Shown here: one piece after another, positions 11,672 to 22,551 of the stretch
Position numbering within the stretch: position 1 is the stretch's first letter
How the letters are laid out: each line of letters opens with the position of its first letter
Assembly: GCA_024195585.1 (NCBI GenBank)
Contig: SWBL01000238.1
Location: 1-64,000 of the forward strand
DNA from: Aureobasidium sp. EXF-3400
Lineage: Eukaryota; Ascomycota; Dothideomycetes; Dothideales; Saccotheciaceae
Direction of reading: 5' to 3'
DNA length: 64,000 nucleotides
Program-made: the position numbers and the translations under genes
Notes under the pieces: model-generated
The model's database searches: none
Seen by the model: the letters and a program-made list of their open reading frames with translations, nothing else
Told to the model about the DNA's origin: nothing

Positions 11672-12521
11672 CGCTGAGAATGATGGATAAACTGCTTCCC
11701 AAGAGCCATGGGAGAAGGTAGGCCATGATATATAGTGGAAAATACCCAGTCATCATGTTTGCCAGACCTGCAGTAGAAAGAACATCTCTTGAAGGCAGTC
11801 TTAGAGATCTCACTGGTTTTGCAATGACCTACGCTTCTGAGAGACCTACGGTTGAGAACAAGACAAGAGGGAATTCATCTTTCAATCGTGTTTTCAAAGC
11901 ACTACACAACAAACACTCTAGACGTCTATCGAAGGATGTCGAATGATTGGTATCCTGTTGAAAGTCATATGTCTGGTAGTGCTAAGTGTTGTTGTCATTG
12001 GCGGGCAAGACAAACATTCTGCTCTTCCGCGTACCGTCGATCTCGCCGTGCCGGAGTTTTGCAACTCCGCAGCAGCTTGGCGCCCACTGGTCGCGCTTTG
12101 ACGAGATGGCACTTTCACGTGTCAGTAGAAGAACTTGTTGGACGCGATCTCAGAAATGCGACATTCTCAGTCTTCGAGTTCTGCAACATACAGTGAGACA
12201 CGGCTCTTTGGGAGTAGTCATGGCATGTTCTCACGTACGGAGGCGGACATGGAATATCCGAACATCGGCGAGAATTCCGCTTGTGAGCGGAAAAGTCGAT
12301 GAGCCAACATATCCACACGGCAAGTCAAGATTTTGCCGGCTCATCGGCATGCTATCTCGAATCTGCTCCAATTCTTCTCGGCCTGATCATCCTTCGGATC
12401 TCCATGATGTCTCTTGACTCATTCGGTCTTATATCACTCTGTCCGCAAGATTACTGTGTTATCCTCATGATATTTACTCCCTCTCGCATCTAATGTTATA
12501 TTTGCAAACGGCAATTCGTAT
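11672..12521. other. 850 bp intergenic, no gene seen
   Basis: Between the divergent F-box gene and MFS exporter. Several overlapping short frames exist on both strands, none with recognisable content. It should hold both promoters. Confidence 0.45.
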
Positions 12522-14211
12522 ATGAACGACACAATGCCGGAAAACAAGCACGCGACCGCCACAGAGACTCGGGCAGAGGAGCCTGTAGTCCAACCAGCCA
12601 TTGAACAGGTTCCCGAACCTTACGAAGATGCTCAAGGCGTGGATCTCGAAAAGGGAAAGCAGAAGAACCCCGACCTAGATCTTGTACATATCCAGAGTCA
12701 TGCCTCCGCACACGATATACCCCACATACCTTACCGTGAATCTGGAGACGAAGTCTACGACAAGTTCACTCATGGAAAGAAGATAGGCATAGTATCGGTC
12801 CTGGCCTTTTGTTCCTTCTTGGCTCCTATGGCATCAACGACTGTACTTGCTGCCGTACCCGAAGTGGCGGCAACATACAATACTACTGGTACCATCGTCA
12901 ACGCCAGCAACGCTCTGTACATGCTGTTCATGGGACTATCACCGATGTTTTGGGGTCCGCTGGGGCAGGTGTATGGAAGAAGATGGACACAGTTGTTGAG
13001 TGCTATCCTCTTTGCTGCCTTCTCAATTGGCACTGCATTGGCTCCCAACTTGGCTTCGTTTTTCATCTTCCGCATCTTGACAGCTTTCCAAGGCACTTCC
13101 TTCCTTATTATTGGTAGTTCCTGTATTGGAGATATCTACCGTCCAACAGAACGTGCGACTGCGTTGAGTTGGTTCTTCTCGGGAACCCTTATCGGACCTG
13201 GTAAGTCTTAGTCATATCGTCAAGCTTGTGCCATCTGACATTGTGTGTAGCCATGGGCCCCTTGCTAGGTGGAATTTTGGTCACGTACGGGTCATGGCGA
13301 AATATATTCTGGTTACAAACCGGACTAGCTGTCGTCGCGACTGTGCTATGCTGCTTCTTCCTCCCGGAAACCATTCATTACAGAAAATCTGTCGAGCTCG
13401 AAGGCCTCAAAAAGAGTGAACAGGCGAAGAAGCTCTGGTCCTGGACCAACCCTGTCCGAGTCGTCAAGCTGTACCGATACCCGAATCTGTTCTTCGTTGG
13501 ACTCGCCTCGTCGTCGTTGGTCTTCAACATGTATAGTTTACTTACACCGATTCGATATGTCATTAACCCTCGATTCCATCTTACCTCACCAATTCAGTCT
13601 GGACTCTTCTACATTGCTCCTGGATGTGGTTATCTACTGGGTATGAATGTCCGGCATGTTGCAGATTGCCAGTACTAATATTGTGAGCAGGCACATTCTT
13701 CGGAGGCCGCTGGGCTGACAGCACCGTCAAAAAGTGGATCGGTAAACGTAATGGCGAGCGCGTACCCGAGGACAGGCTGCGGTCTTGTCTCGTCTTCATG
13801 GGAATCATCATCCCTGGATGCATGTTGATCTACGGATGGTCGATTGAGAAGGACAAGGGTGGTATCCCTCTGCCAGTCATCATGATGTTCATCCAGGGCG
13901 TGGCACAACTCTTCTGCTTCCCTTCACTCAATACCTACTGTCTGGATGTGATGCAGAAGCGATCTTCAGAAGTGGTGGCTGGCAACTACATGCTACGATA
14001 CCTGTTCGCTGCCACTGGAACAGCAGCTTGTTTACCTGCTGTCGAGGCGATTGGGGTAGGATGGTTCAGCACGATCAGTGCGGCATTCCTGAGCATTTCA
14101 GCAGTCTTGACTTGGACAGTCACTGTCTGGGGACGTGATTGGCGGGAGGGTATAGTTCGCAAGAAAGAAGAAAAGAAGGCACGAAAGCAAGAGAAGACGA
14201 GCAGTACATGA
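12522..14211 (+). CDS. MFS drug:H+ antiporter, DHA1/QDR-like
   Basis: Twelve-helix plasma-membrane exporter of the DHA1 family, close in layout to yeast Qdr/Aqr1/Dtr1 carriers. Exons 12522-13200, 13251-13640 and 13691-14211 splice in phase to 529 aa. A hydrophilic N-terminus of about 85 residues precedes helix 1 (VSVLAFCSFLAPMAST). Motif A-like GPLGQVYGRRW follows helix 2, and the antiporter motif C is visible as SGTLIGPAMGPLLGG across intron 1, a strong check on that splice. A cytoplasmic loop with KSVELEGLKKSEQAKK separates the two six-helix halves. The tail is lysine-rich (RKKEEKKARKQEK). Substrates may be drugs, weak acids or polyamines; the sequence does not decide. Confidence 0.87.
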
Positions 14212-14616
14212 GAGCATGTACTACATAGAGGTTAGTAGATGTAGGGACATGATTTTGAAAGTCAACGAAGAACGAAGAACACGATAGACGAACGAGTAAT
14301 ATGGCATATTTAATAAAGAGACTTTCCATTCCGGAAGTATTAAAGATCCTCGTGATAGGAGTAAATGGTTTCGATTGCTAAGGATGAGCCTTTCTGAGTG
14401 ATGTACGTGTATTTTCAATTGTCAAGAGTCATGAAAGTTCGGATCCCAGATTGTGCAGGCTTCACCCGCAGGCAAAACAGCAAATTTCGCGTGATTCATA
14501 GAGAAAATTGTGGACATCCATTGCCATGTGATTGGCAAAATTGATGCCTGCTAGAAGAGTCGGCCGACTACATTGATGACACCATTTGACATAAAGCAAA
14601 AAGTACAAAACAAGCT
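14212..14616. other. intergenic spacer
   Basis: MFS exporter 3' UTR and spacer to the tRNA gene. T-runs just past the tRNA 3' end (about 14599-14608 read on the minus strand) can serve as the Pol III terminator. Confidence 0.4.
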
Positions 14617-14688
14617 GCCTCCTAACGGAGTCGAACCGGTGACCTCGGCATTACTAGTGCCGCGCTCTACCAACTGAGCTAAAGAGGC
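14617..14688 (-). tRNA. tRNA-Thr(AGT)
   Basis: A 72-nt cloverleaf on the minus strand: acceptor GCCTCTT/AGGAGGC (one G-U wobble), D arm GCTC...GAGC with the A-box-like TAGCTCAGTTGG, anticodon stem CGGCA/TGCCG around the loop CTAGTAA, giving anticodon AGT, and T loop TTCGACT. No intron. The T stem (ACCGG/CCGTT) has one C-T mismatch at positions 50-64, otherwise all stems pair. AGT reads threonine ACU/ACC after inosine editing. Poly-T follows the 3' end. Confidence 0.92.
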
Positions 14689-15199
14689 TTGTTCTGCTTG
14701 AGTTGTTAACGTGTATGTACATGTGGCTACAAGATCACGGTGCGTTGAGTTTGTCGCCGCTAAGGCCTCGGTTCTTGGCGTTCAGCGCCATGCGGCGGGG
14801 CACTTGGCAGCAGCAATGACTGAGGCAGATAGATTGGACTTTTGCATCAAGGTGAAGGCGAACACAGCCTTGCAAATAGATGCCGGTGGAAGGAAAACAA
14901 GCGACAAGGAACAAGACACAGAAGGCACGAGACGAGAATGACAATAACTTGAGTAGGACAATGAAATGTTCACCTGCGCCACGATTTCCTCACAGCCACC
15001 ACGAACCTTGGATGACGTGTGTGAAGTGTAAACGGCCACCTCGATCGTTTACCTGCTTGTCTCCCGTCTCTCGACCACGTTTATCTGACCTTTGATTCAC
15101 CTTTCACTTGACACCTTGATCTCTCCTATGCTCAACCAACTCGAAAGCTTCTAAAGCACACCAAAGTACACAACAACACAGCTTGACACAGCAAACACC
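14689..15199. other. intergenic / WWM1-like promoter
   Basis: About 500 bp upstream of the WW-domain gene, with pyrimidine-rich sequence just before its ATG (cttgacacagcaaacaccATG context). No gene seen. Confidence 0.4.
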
Positions 15200-16168
15200 A
15201 TGGCTGATTATGCCCCACCTCCGGTATGCGCTTCCTCAACTCGCTAGGCACCAATGCGGCAACTGACAAGATCTTAGGGCCCTCCACCGCCTCAAGTCCC
15301 TGAAGGCTGGAAGGCTCAGTGGAACGACCAATACAAAGAGTGGTTCTACGTGAACATTCACACCAAGCAATCACAATGGGAGAAGCCCACCGCACCCGCC
15401 TATCCCACCTCAGGCGGCGCCCCTCCTGGTGCTCCTCCAGGCTACGACAACAGCCACTCTCAATACACCGGTGCCGAGAAGGGTGGCTATGGCTCAAATA
15501 ACCCCTACGGCTCAAGTATCCACTCGGGCGGCTCAGCACACAACGTCAACGACGACGAGGCTCTTGCTCGCAAGCTCCAGGCCGAGGAAGAAGCTCGTGC
15601 CCGCCAGTCTGGTCAATCCGGAACTCGCACAGGCGCATCCGACAACTACTACAGCTCTGGAACCCCTCAGTACCAGTCTCAACCCCAGCCTCAGTATTCG
15701 AACCAGTCCCAGCCTCAGTACTCAAATGAGCTGCCACCTCGCGACCAGGACCGTGGTAAGGGCAAGAGTGGTATCATGGGCAAGCTTCTCGGCAAGGTCT
15801 CAGGATCCAGCTCGCGTCCCCAGCAGGGCTACGGCCAGCAAGGCTATCCCTCTGGCGGCATGATGGGTGGTGGTGGCGGCTACGGTCATCAGCAGTACGG
15901 CGGATATCCTCAGCAAGGCTACGGAGGCTACCCTCAGCAGCAGATGTACGGACAGCCACAACGCAAGGCTGGCGGTGGTATGGGCATGGGCGGCATGGCT
16001 TTGGCCGGTGGTGCCGGTCTGCTTGGTGGTGCCATGCTGATGAACGGCATCGACGACATGGAAGATCACGCCTACGACCAAGGTTACGAAAACGGAGGTG
16101 GCGGTGACGATTACGGCGGTGGCGGCGATGACTACGGCGGCGGTGATGACGGCGGTGGTGACTTCTAG
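15200..16168 (+). CDS. WW-domain protein, WWM1-like, with G/Q/Y-rich tail
   Basis: Resembles yeast Wwm1, a small WW protein that interacts with metacaspase (family knowledge). Exons 15200-15223 and 15278-16168 give 304 aa. A proline run (MADYAPPPGPPPPQ) precedes one WW domain with Trp19, Trp42 and Pro45, the spacing of a ligand-binding WW fold. An acidic/alpha segment DDEALARKLQAEEEARARQ follows, resembling a ubiquitin-interacting motif. The rest is low complexity: QPQYSNQSQPQYSN, GGYGHQQYGGYPQQ repeats, a glycine/alanine/methionine hydrophobic stretch and an Asp-Gly-Tyr tail. Such composition is prion-like. Partner and exact role are unknown. The Gly-rich coding DNA also opens long shadow frames. 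Confidence 0.8.
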
Positions 16169-16490
16169 TCTCGCTCCACGTTCCATCTAATGCCTCTCAT
16201 CACGGTTTCCCTAATAATGCCTTTCTTGCCTCTACTTCGATTTGATACAGACTGAATGCTTCATGACCAACTTTTGATACTCACTCTTTCCCACCGCTTG
16301 ATTGTGCTAATGTGTATTGCTCCAATCCTTATTTCCAAAGTGCACAGAATGGAGAACTAGCAGTAGAAATGTGTAATCGATTACGTATCACAAACTATAT
16401 CTCAATCCTATGTCTCGGGAGTATCATATAGTTCTATGAATCTATATGATTCAACCCTACATCTACTGAGGCACTCGAGATATGGAAACT
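16169..16490. other. convergent 3' spacer
   Basis: Separates the 3' ends of the WWM1-like gene and glucokinase. No gene; both 3' UTRs are expected here. Confidence 0.4.
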
Positions 16491-18077
16491 TTACATATCA
16501 GCAGCTTCCTTGACCCCAGCATCATCACCCTTCCTCGCTCTTTCCAAAGTCATGGCAACAATGACCGCAGCACCAATGCCCGATCCATCTTCCGCAGGAG
16601 TCAACACAATCGAATCCTCGGTCCTATCTTCAGACCAATCCAATATCTCAGCCAACGCATCAGCCCATCGTCGCTTGAACTTGGGATGTTTGTTTGCAAC
16701 CGAGCCATCTGCTGCCACATGCCCATGCTTAATGTTCTTCTTGCTGCAGATAGCTGCGATACCGCAAGCACATAGGCGGGCTCCACGGATAGCGATGAGT
16801 TCTGCCAAGTAACGACAGATCTGGCGTTCTTTGTCGTTGAGCTTGATGCCTGTGTGGGCCTCGAAAGATGTAGCCGTGTTTTGAAGACGAGGTGATCGAT
16901 CGTCTTCGACTGCTGAGAGGAAGCCAGTGTCGAGGATGTATGATTTATCTAGTCTTGAAATATCCTGGTTCTGGAAGATGAGGCTTCGTTTGGCGAGATC
17001 GACTAGAGCGAGACGGAAGATTTCGCCGAGGTAAAGGCCTGCACTCATCTTTTCGAAGGCTTGCTCGCCAGGTCGCGGTGACTCTTTGTCGATGATGTGG
17101 TCGTATTTGGTCATTGGAAGCACGGTGTGGCTGTTGTCGAAGGCGCCGTATTCACAGTTGATGGCCACTGGGCAAGCTGGTGGCAGTCGTCCTGCAATCT
17201 TGGGGATCGAGTCGCTGTCTTCCATGTACGCAGCATTGCAGCCTGTTCCGAAGATGGCACCAACGATAGTCTCGGGGTCGTGGTATGCAGATGCTATCAT
17301 GGCGCCTGTTGTGTCGTTGATCAACGCGACGAGCTTGACAGGCAGATTCCTCTTGTCCATGGCTTCGCGGAGTTGTATTGTGACATCCTCGCCTTCAACC
17401 CCCTTGACATCCCAGCCTTTTGTCCAGGTTTGTAGCACACCGTGATCGATAAAGTCCTGCATGGCGGGATAGGAGAAGGTGAAGCCAAGCGGTAGAGGTT
17501 GAGTAGCTTTTTCGTCGAGCTTCTGGTCTCGGATGAAGGTTTCCATGCGATCGGCTACCTCATCCCACAATTGGTCCGCTGTTCCAGTCTTGACTTCTTT
17601 AGAAAGTTGGTACTTCTCTTGGACTATACTGGGTTGACCGCGGGCTCCTGGTAGTGTGATCCAGCAGACACGCAGGTTTGTGCCTCCGAGGTCTACTGTG
17701 AGGAAACTGCCCTTCTCGTCGCCATGCGGTTGACCTAAGACCCAAGTAATGTTCATTGGCTACAATGTATCTATTAGCGTCCGGGAGGATCATCAGGGAT
17801 CGAAGAAACATACAATATTCTGGTCATTCTTCTTGAGGCCTTGATCGAGTTCTACTTCAAACTGTTTCGTAATGTCTTTCAACTTCTGTTGGTCTATCCA
17901 AAACATCTTGTCTAGTTTATCCAGCTCTTGTGCTAGGTCATCTTTCAGCGGCGATGGTTTGTCTGTTTGTCGGACATGTCAGCTCTGAATGTCATTGTTG
18001 AGCTCTCTAGAGGACTTCGAACCGAATCCAGCTGCCTGTACAGGCGAATCCCTCTTGTCCATGTTGGCTGTATCCAT
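16491..18077 (-). CDS. glkA: glucokinase (GlkA-type hexokinase)
   Basis: Cytosolic ATP-dependent glucose 6-kinase, first step of glycolysis. Exons 18077-18023, 17962-17814 and 17759-16491 give 490 aa, the usual size. The phosphate-binding motif DLGGTNLRV is at 91-99, the sugar-binding LGFTFSYP at 159-166, and the catalytic Asp is residue 217 in INDTTG. The form FGTGCNAAYME at 238-248 and DHGVLQTWTKG favour the filamentous-fungal glucokinase subgroup over HxkA, which has FGTGVNGAY. ATP-site glycine motifs (ADGSVANKHP, GSGIGAA) are present. The start with good context (caccATGG) at 18077 was chosen; a second ATG lies five codons in. The first intron uses an unusual donor, gttcga, but phase and the flanking protein fit. 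Confidence 0.92.
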
Positions 18078-19012
18078 GGTGGTGATGTGTGTATATGTCG
18101 ACGAAATTGATGTATGCTTTGGATACAGCAGGGTGCTTTTAGGATGTCGAGATGAACGGGATCAAAGTTACAATCAGTTGAAGATTATATGACAACACAG
18201 CAAATGAGACGGAGCGAAAGAAAGGCCAGAACGAGCTATCTGTGTACTTATAGTATGCAAATGTTTCTGAGCGGTTGCCTCAAGGGTCATATAAATCCCA
18301 CCTCGTAGCCAGTTTCCTGGAGAGCTCGGACGAAGTCGAATCCACAGAGCTGTCATTGTTCATCATACGCCGGCGATACTGTGGTCTCATTATAGCATGG
18401 ATATCCACATACCGGAAACCGGTTGTGGTGTTTGGTGAACAAAATTCGTTCTCACTATTCTGCTGCCTTCGTTTAGGCATGTGGTGTAAACATGACGTGC
18501 TGATAACGTGCAAATGATAATGAGGGCACAGCTGTTGGGACACTGTTTATCAAGGGCAAGCGGCCGACTTGATATGTGTTGAGAGTGAATAGCCCACTGA
18601 TAAGTATCCTGGGACCAGAGAATGATACAAGAATAGTTGAATCCTAGAGTTGGGTGCAGTGCCCTTTTGACGTGTTGTTACCTTTGTCGAATTTCCAGGC
18701 CCCGAAGGTCTACAGCCATTGCAAGGCAACGTGACAACAGTGACTTCGTCGAGCCAATAGATATCTTGGGCTCCGAATTGCTCAGACGACGAAGACTGAG
18801 AAAAATCCACGCTCAGTTCAGCATCTCGTCGCCGAGGTTGATGCTCGGGAAGGAAAGAAAGCAGGAAAATGTTGTCGGACTTGCTTCGGCATGATGATTG
18901 ACCGAAGGATCATGATCATGGTCATGACCATGAGGGGAAGCCAGAGATCAACTCCAGCGCTTACGGGAACTCGACCATCTTTAGCACCTTTTACCAAATT
19001 ACAATAACGAAC
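18078..19012. other. 935 bp divergent promoter region
   Basis: Shared upstream region of glucokinase (minus) and the hydrolase (plus). A perfect 16-bp palindrome, CATGGTCATGACCATG, sits at 18917-18932, about 80 bp before the hydrolase ATG. Short frames on both strands have no support. Confidence 0.5.
18917..18932. promoter_or_regulatory. 16-bp perfect palindrome upstream of hydrolase
   Basis: CATGGTCATGACCATG reads identically on both strands and is preceded by another palindrome, ATCATGAT. Its position 81 bp upstream of the hydrolase start makes it a candidate dimer-binding site; no factor is known for it. Confidence 0.3.
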
Positions 19013-19826
19013 ATGACATCCCAAGAAGCAAAGCCCGTCATCGTCATTGTACCAGGAGCCTGGCATGTGCCAGCACACTACGCACATCTGGCACTGAAGC
19101 TCAACTCCGCCGGCTACACTGTAGACTGTCTTGAAATGTCCAGTACCAACGATGAGAAGGATTTGCCCGAGAACACATGGACTGAGGACATCTCAATCAT
19201 CCGTAATGCCATCACTTCACACACCGAGGCTGGCAGAGATGTTGCAGTTGTGATGCACTCGTTTGGCGGCATGGCAACTTCGGAAGCATGTTGTGGCCTG
19301 GGAAAGAAGGAGAACGAGACATCAGGCAGAGTTGTTAAACTCATCTACATGGCTTCGTTTATGCTCCAAGAGGGTGCAAAACGCGCAGACTTTCCGGAGT
19401 GGCCAAATATTGCCCGTGTCGACGACGAAAAGGTATGCAAAACCTGCCCACCATTATTGCGAGCTGAACTAACATGTCTTATCGCAGAATCCCAAGTCTC
19501 TCATACCATTAGAGCCAATGCACTTCTTCTACTCAGATGTGCCAGATCAAATGGCGCAACGTGCGATTGACAACTTGGGCGGATTCCCAATTGCTCATGC
19601 GATGAACTCTCCTTCAAAGGTTGCATGGCGCGAGATTCCAACTGCATATATCGTTTGCGAAGATGATAACGCGTTACCCAAGAGCGCTCAAGAGCAGATG
19701 ATCAAGGCTGTCAAGGCTCAGGGTGTGGAAGTGGAAACTGTATATCTGAAGTCTGCCCATAGTCCTTTCCTGAGTATGCCTGCCGAAACTGCAAAGGCGA
19801 TTCGTGGGTTCTTGGAGAAGTCTTGA
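19013..19826 (+). CDS. alpha/beta hydrolase (small fungal esterase-like)
   Basis: Cytosolic alpha/beta-hydrolase fold enzyme of unknown substrate. Exons 19013-19432 and 19488-19826 join in phase 0 to give 252 aa. The N-terminal strand VIVIVPGAWHVPAHY forms the oxyanion-hole region, the nucleophile elbow is MHSFGG with Ser83, and the last motif SAHSPFLS carries the catalytic His. The acid is probably in the VCEDDNALP segment. No signal peptide. It resembles the salicylate-esterase/MES-like group abundant in fungi. There is no biosynthetic cluster nearby to hint at a substrate. Confidence 0.85.
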
Positions 19827-20143
19827 GGAGGATCGTGACTTCCTTCTCGGGAAAATGTTACTTCCCATGCCCAAGCTCTGTCGTTCTCACTTTCTTCCAG
19901 TTGTCGCTTCCCCCGCTGCGCAATCAAAACCATTTCTCGTCCCACTTCCAAAAACACAAGATCTTTCCATCACGCTCATTAATCTCCGTTCCATTTCACG
20001 TCCCCTGTGCCGCAGCACAATAGCGTGAGTTCCTGTCCATGCCGATGAATGAATCGCGCCCTATCATCCCCTTGTCTGAGGATTTCATACTGATACTCGA
20101 CCACATAGTTCACTACAGCCAGGCCTTTTGTTCTTCACCAACC
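19827..20143. other. short intergenic region
   Basis: Hydrolase 3' UTR and F-box-like promoter. The downstream frame is open from 20039, so a longer N-terminus for that gene is possible. Confidence 0.4.
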
Positions 20144-20803
20144 ATGCCAATTCAACCTTCACACTTCCTCCGTCTTCCAGTCGAAATCCGCCTCATCATC
20201 TACGAGCTCATCTTCGACGACCCCGAAGAGACAATTCTCCACCACCCTCTCACCTGCGTGTCAGATCAAGTCAGTGAAGAAGTTCTGTCCATCTTGTTGC
20301 CTCGCTTTTCTGGCTTCTTCTGGACAGCAATTCCTTGCCATGAGGAGTGGTACCTTGCCCTACAGCCTCGCAGCAAAGTATGGCGAATGCGCTTGACGAA
20401 CGTCAGTGAGTTGCCTCTGGAAACAGTGCCCACACTACACACCAAAGTGAGCTTTCACCTGCTCGTAGGCCGTCGCTTGTTTCTCAGCGATGATCTTTCC
20501 GGCAGGATTCGCAGCAGCTTTGCGACTTGTAAACTCGACTGTGGGTTTGTTTTCCGATTGGAGAAGGATGATCAGCACGATGGTGTCAAACGACTGGTCA
20601 GAGATTCGCCTTACGATTGGCATGAGTTTGGTGGTTTAGACATCTGGATCGAGAGAGGCAGAGCAGGAGCTCCCGAGATGAACAAGAAATTGACCGAACG
20701 AGTCTGGCACCAACAGTGGGATGGTGGAAAAAGACGAGGACCCTTAACCGCGCGGTTATGCAGATTGGAGGTAGATGCGAGCGAGACTGGACGCACGAGC
20801 TAA
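20144..20803 (+). CDS. F-box-like (fungal LPxEIR) protein
   Basis: Hypothetical protein with the motif HFLRLPVEIRLIIYELIF near its N-terminus, the hallmark of a large fungal F-box-like/2EXR-type family. I start it at the ATG at 20144 (MPIQPSHFLRLP), giving 219 aa; the same frame extends upstream to an ATG at 20039 (254 aa). No intron is needed. After the motif come sequences typical of this family (CVSDQVSEEVLSILLPRF, a VSFHLLVGRRLFL strand), ending without known domains. Function is unknown; F-box-like members may bind Skp1. Confidence 0.65.
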   Translation: MPIQPSHFLRLPVEIRLIIYELIFDDPEETILHHPLTCVSDQVSEEVLSILLPRFSGFFWTAIPCHEEWYLALQPRSKVWRMRLTNVSELPLETVPTLHTKVSFHLLVGRRLFLSDDLSGRIRSSFATCKLDCGFVFRLEKDDQHDGVKRLVRDSPYDWHEFGGLDIWIERGRAGAPEMNKKLTERVWHQQWDGGKRRGPLTARLCRLEVDASETGRTS

Positions 20804-21290
20804 GGAGGACAAACCTGGCTCCAACACGATACTGGCTTGCAGGAGACGACTCAGCTTGACTACACTACAATGGTCTTCAGCACATCGAAATGCTAGGGGT
20901 TGCAAACAGAAGGCTGTAAACAGCTAAAATTGCTGAGATCATATCCTCTGAAAGACCACAATGGCTGGGAAGAGACACACTGCATCCTTTTATAGCTGAA
21001 ATAAGTAAGGGTCTGTGATTTGAAAAAGCAGACTTATAAAAGACAACTCTTGACGCCTCCACGAAATCGAAATCGGAAAAGTAACACCGCCGGACGTATA
21101 TTTGTGGACGTGGATTCAGAATCTCATGACGTCCATCTGACTCCCCCTCCGATCTAGATGTGCCAGTTGAATAAGATCCTGGCTGTGCTCAGGTGCTTTG
21201 GCATTTCGCAGAATCGGAGAATGTGCCCGTTGGCTCTGTTATGCCAGACAAACATGGTGCTGGTGCCGAAAAGGCAAGAGCTGTGTTTGC
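20804..21290. other. convergent spacer
   Basis: Between the 3' ends of the F-box-like gene and SAR1. No gene found; it contains AT-rich stretches consistent with 3' UTRs. Confidence 0.4.
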
Positions 21291-22551
21291 TTAGACGTAC
21301 TGCGACAACCAGCGGATACCCTCGCCGTAACCCTGTCTCATGACAACACTGCACATGAAGACCTCAATGGGGCGGATACCCTCGAGCGGGATCTTGCCCT
21401 TGCCGGTGGTCTGGTAGAGACCAAGCTCGTGTCGCTGTCAAAATTGTTAGCTTCGAAGCTCCTGTAGATTAGAGGTCACATAGGACGTACGAGTTGGTCC
21501 TCGCTGACGGCACTAGGGTCTGCATCAAGTTAGTCATATCTTCTGTCATCTAGAACGGCGGTAAAGCTTACGGTCGATCTTGTTGCCGAGAATCAGGAAA
21601 GGAGTCTTGGAGAGGTCCTCCATGGACAGGACTGTAAGACGTGTTGTCAGCACATGATCTTGGTGTTCTGTGTCTGTGTAACGTACGAGCATCGAGCTCA
21701 GCCTTGCTCTCGATGAAACGCTCGGGGTCCTTTGCGTCGACAAGGAAGACAATGCCTAAAAACTCTATCAGCTGCCGTACTGGCAGAATCGATGCAACTC
21801 TTTTCAAGTACCGGAAACCTCGGGGAAGTACTGTATGGCGTGTGTTAGTATTTGAGACCAACAAATATGTCCTGACAGCAACTCACGTCCTTCCACAAAC
21901 GTCTTGCCTGCTGGTGACCTGTATCCAATCTCAGCTGTGTATTCCCATAACTCTTTAAATCAGTTGATCGTACCGCCCAAGTCGAAAGTGGTGAAGCGGA
22001 CGTTGCCGATGCTCAGCTCCTCAGAGGCTGCGTGCCGTGTCAGTCATATATGTTGCGGTGTGCCGGGCAAATTGGAAGCGTACTAGGGTGGAGGGTAGGG
22101 TTCAAGACGGCGCTGTTGATTGTAAGTTCGAATGTTTGCGGGGTTCGTAGGTAAGGTAGGCATACACTCTGTCGTTCTGGAAGGGGTCAGCTATTGTTGA
22201 GCACGTGAGGCGCGAAGATAGGGAGCACACGTACCTTGAGCATGTGAAGAAGCTGTTCGCATATTCAGATTAGCTATCGCGGCCGAGTAAGGGGTCAGAC
22301 AGGCCAGATGGGACGCACCGTGGTCTTTCCGGCATTGTCGAGACCAAGGAACAGCAGTTTCTGTGGGCGACAGTATCAGTATTGTATTGGCAGAGAGTCG
22401 GGCTCTTCCATGTCGCATACGGCGTGCTTGTTCATCAAGCCAAGGTTGGCGAGGACATCCCAGACTGCAATGGCTCTGTCAGCGCTTGTCTCCCTCCCGC
22501 GGCCAAACTCGATTGCGACAGCCGTCACTTACACCAGTCAACGAGCCACAT
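21291..22551 (-). CDS. SAR1: SAR1 small GTPase (COPII coat assembly)
   Basis: GTPase that starts COPII vesicle budding at ER exit sites. The 189-aa protein is split into 13 exons: 22551-22533, 22464-22421, 22360-22319, 22252-22235, 22176-22166, 22112-22084, 22027-21974, 21918-21887, 21830-21812, 21755-21687, 21631-21572, 21519-21491 and 21434-21291. All twelve introns are GT-AG and every phase closes, giving exactly 190 codons with the stop. The N-terminus [16 protein letters not shown] is the amphipathic membrane-inserting helix. P-loop GLDNAGKT is at 27-34, the switch II DLGGH at 70-74 and the guanine motif NKID at 129-132. The end [11 protein letters not shown] is invariant in Sar1. The intron density is striking for a fungal gene of this size. 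Confidence 0.96.
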
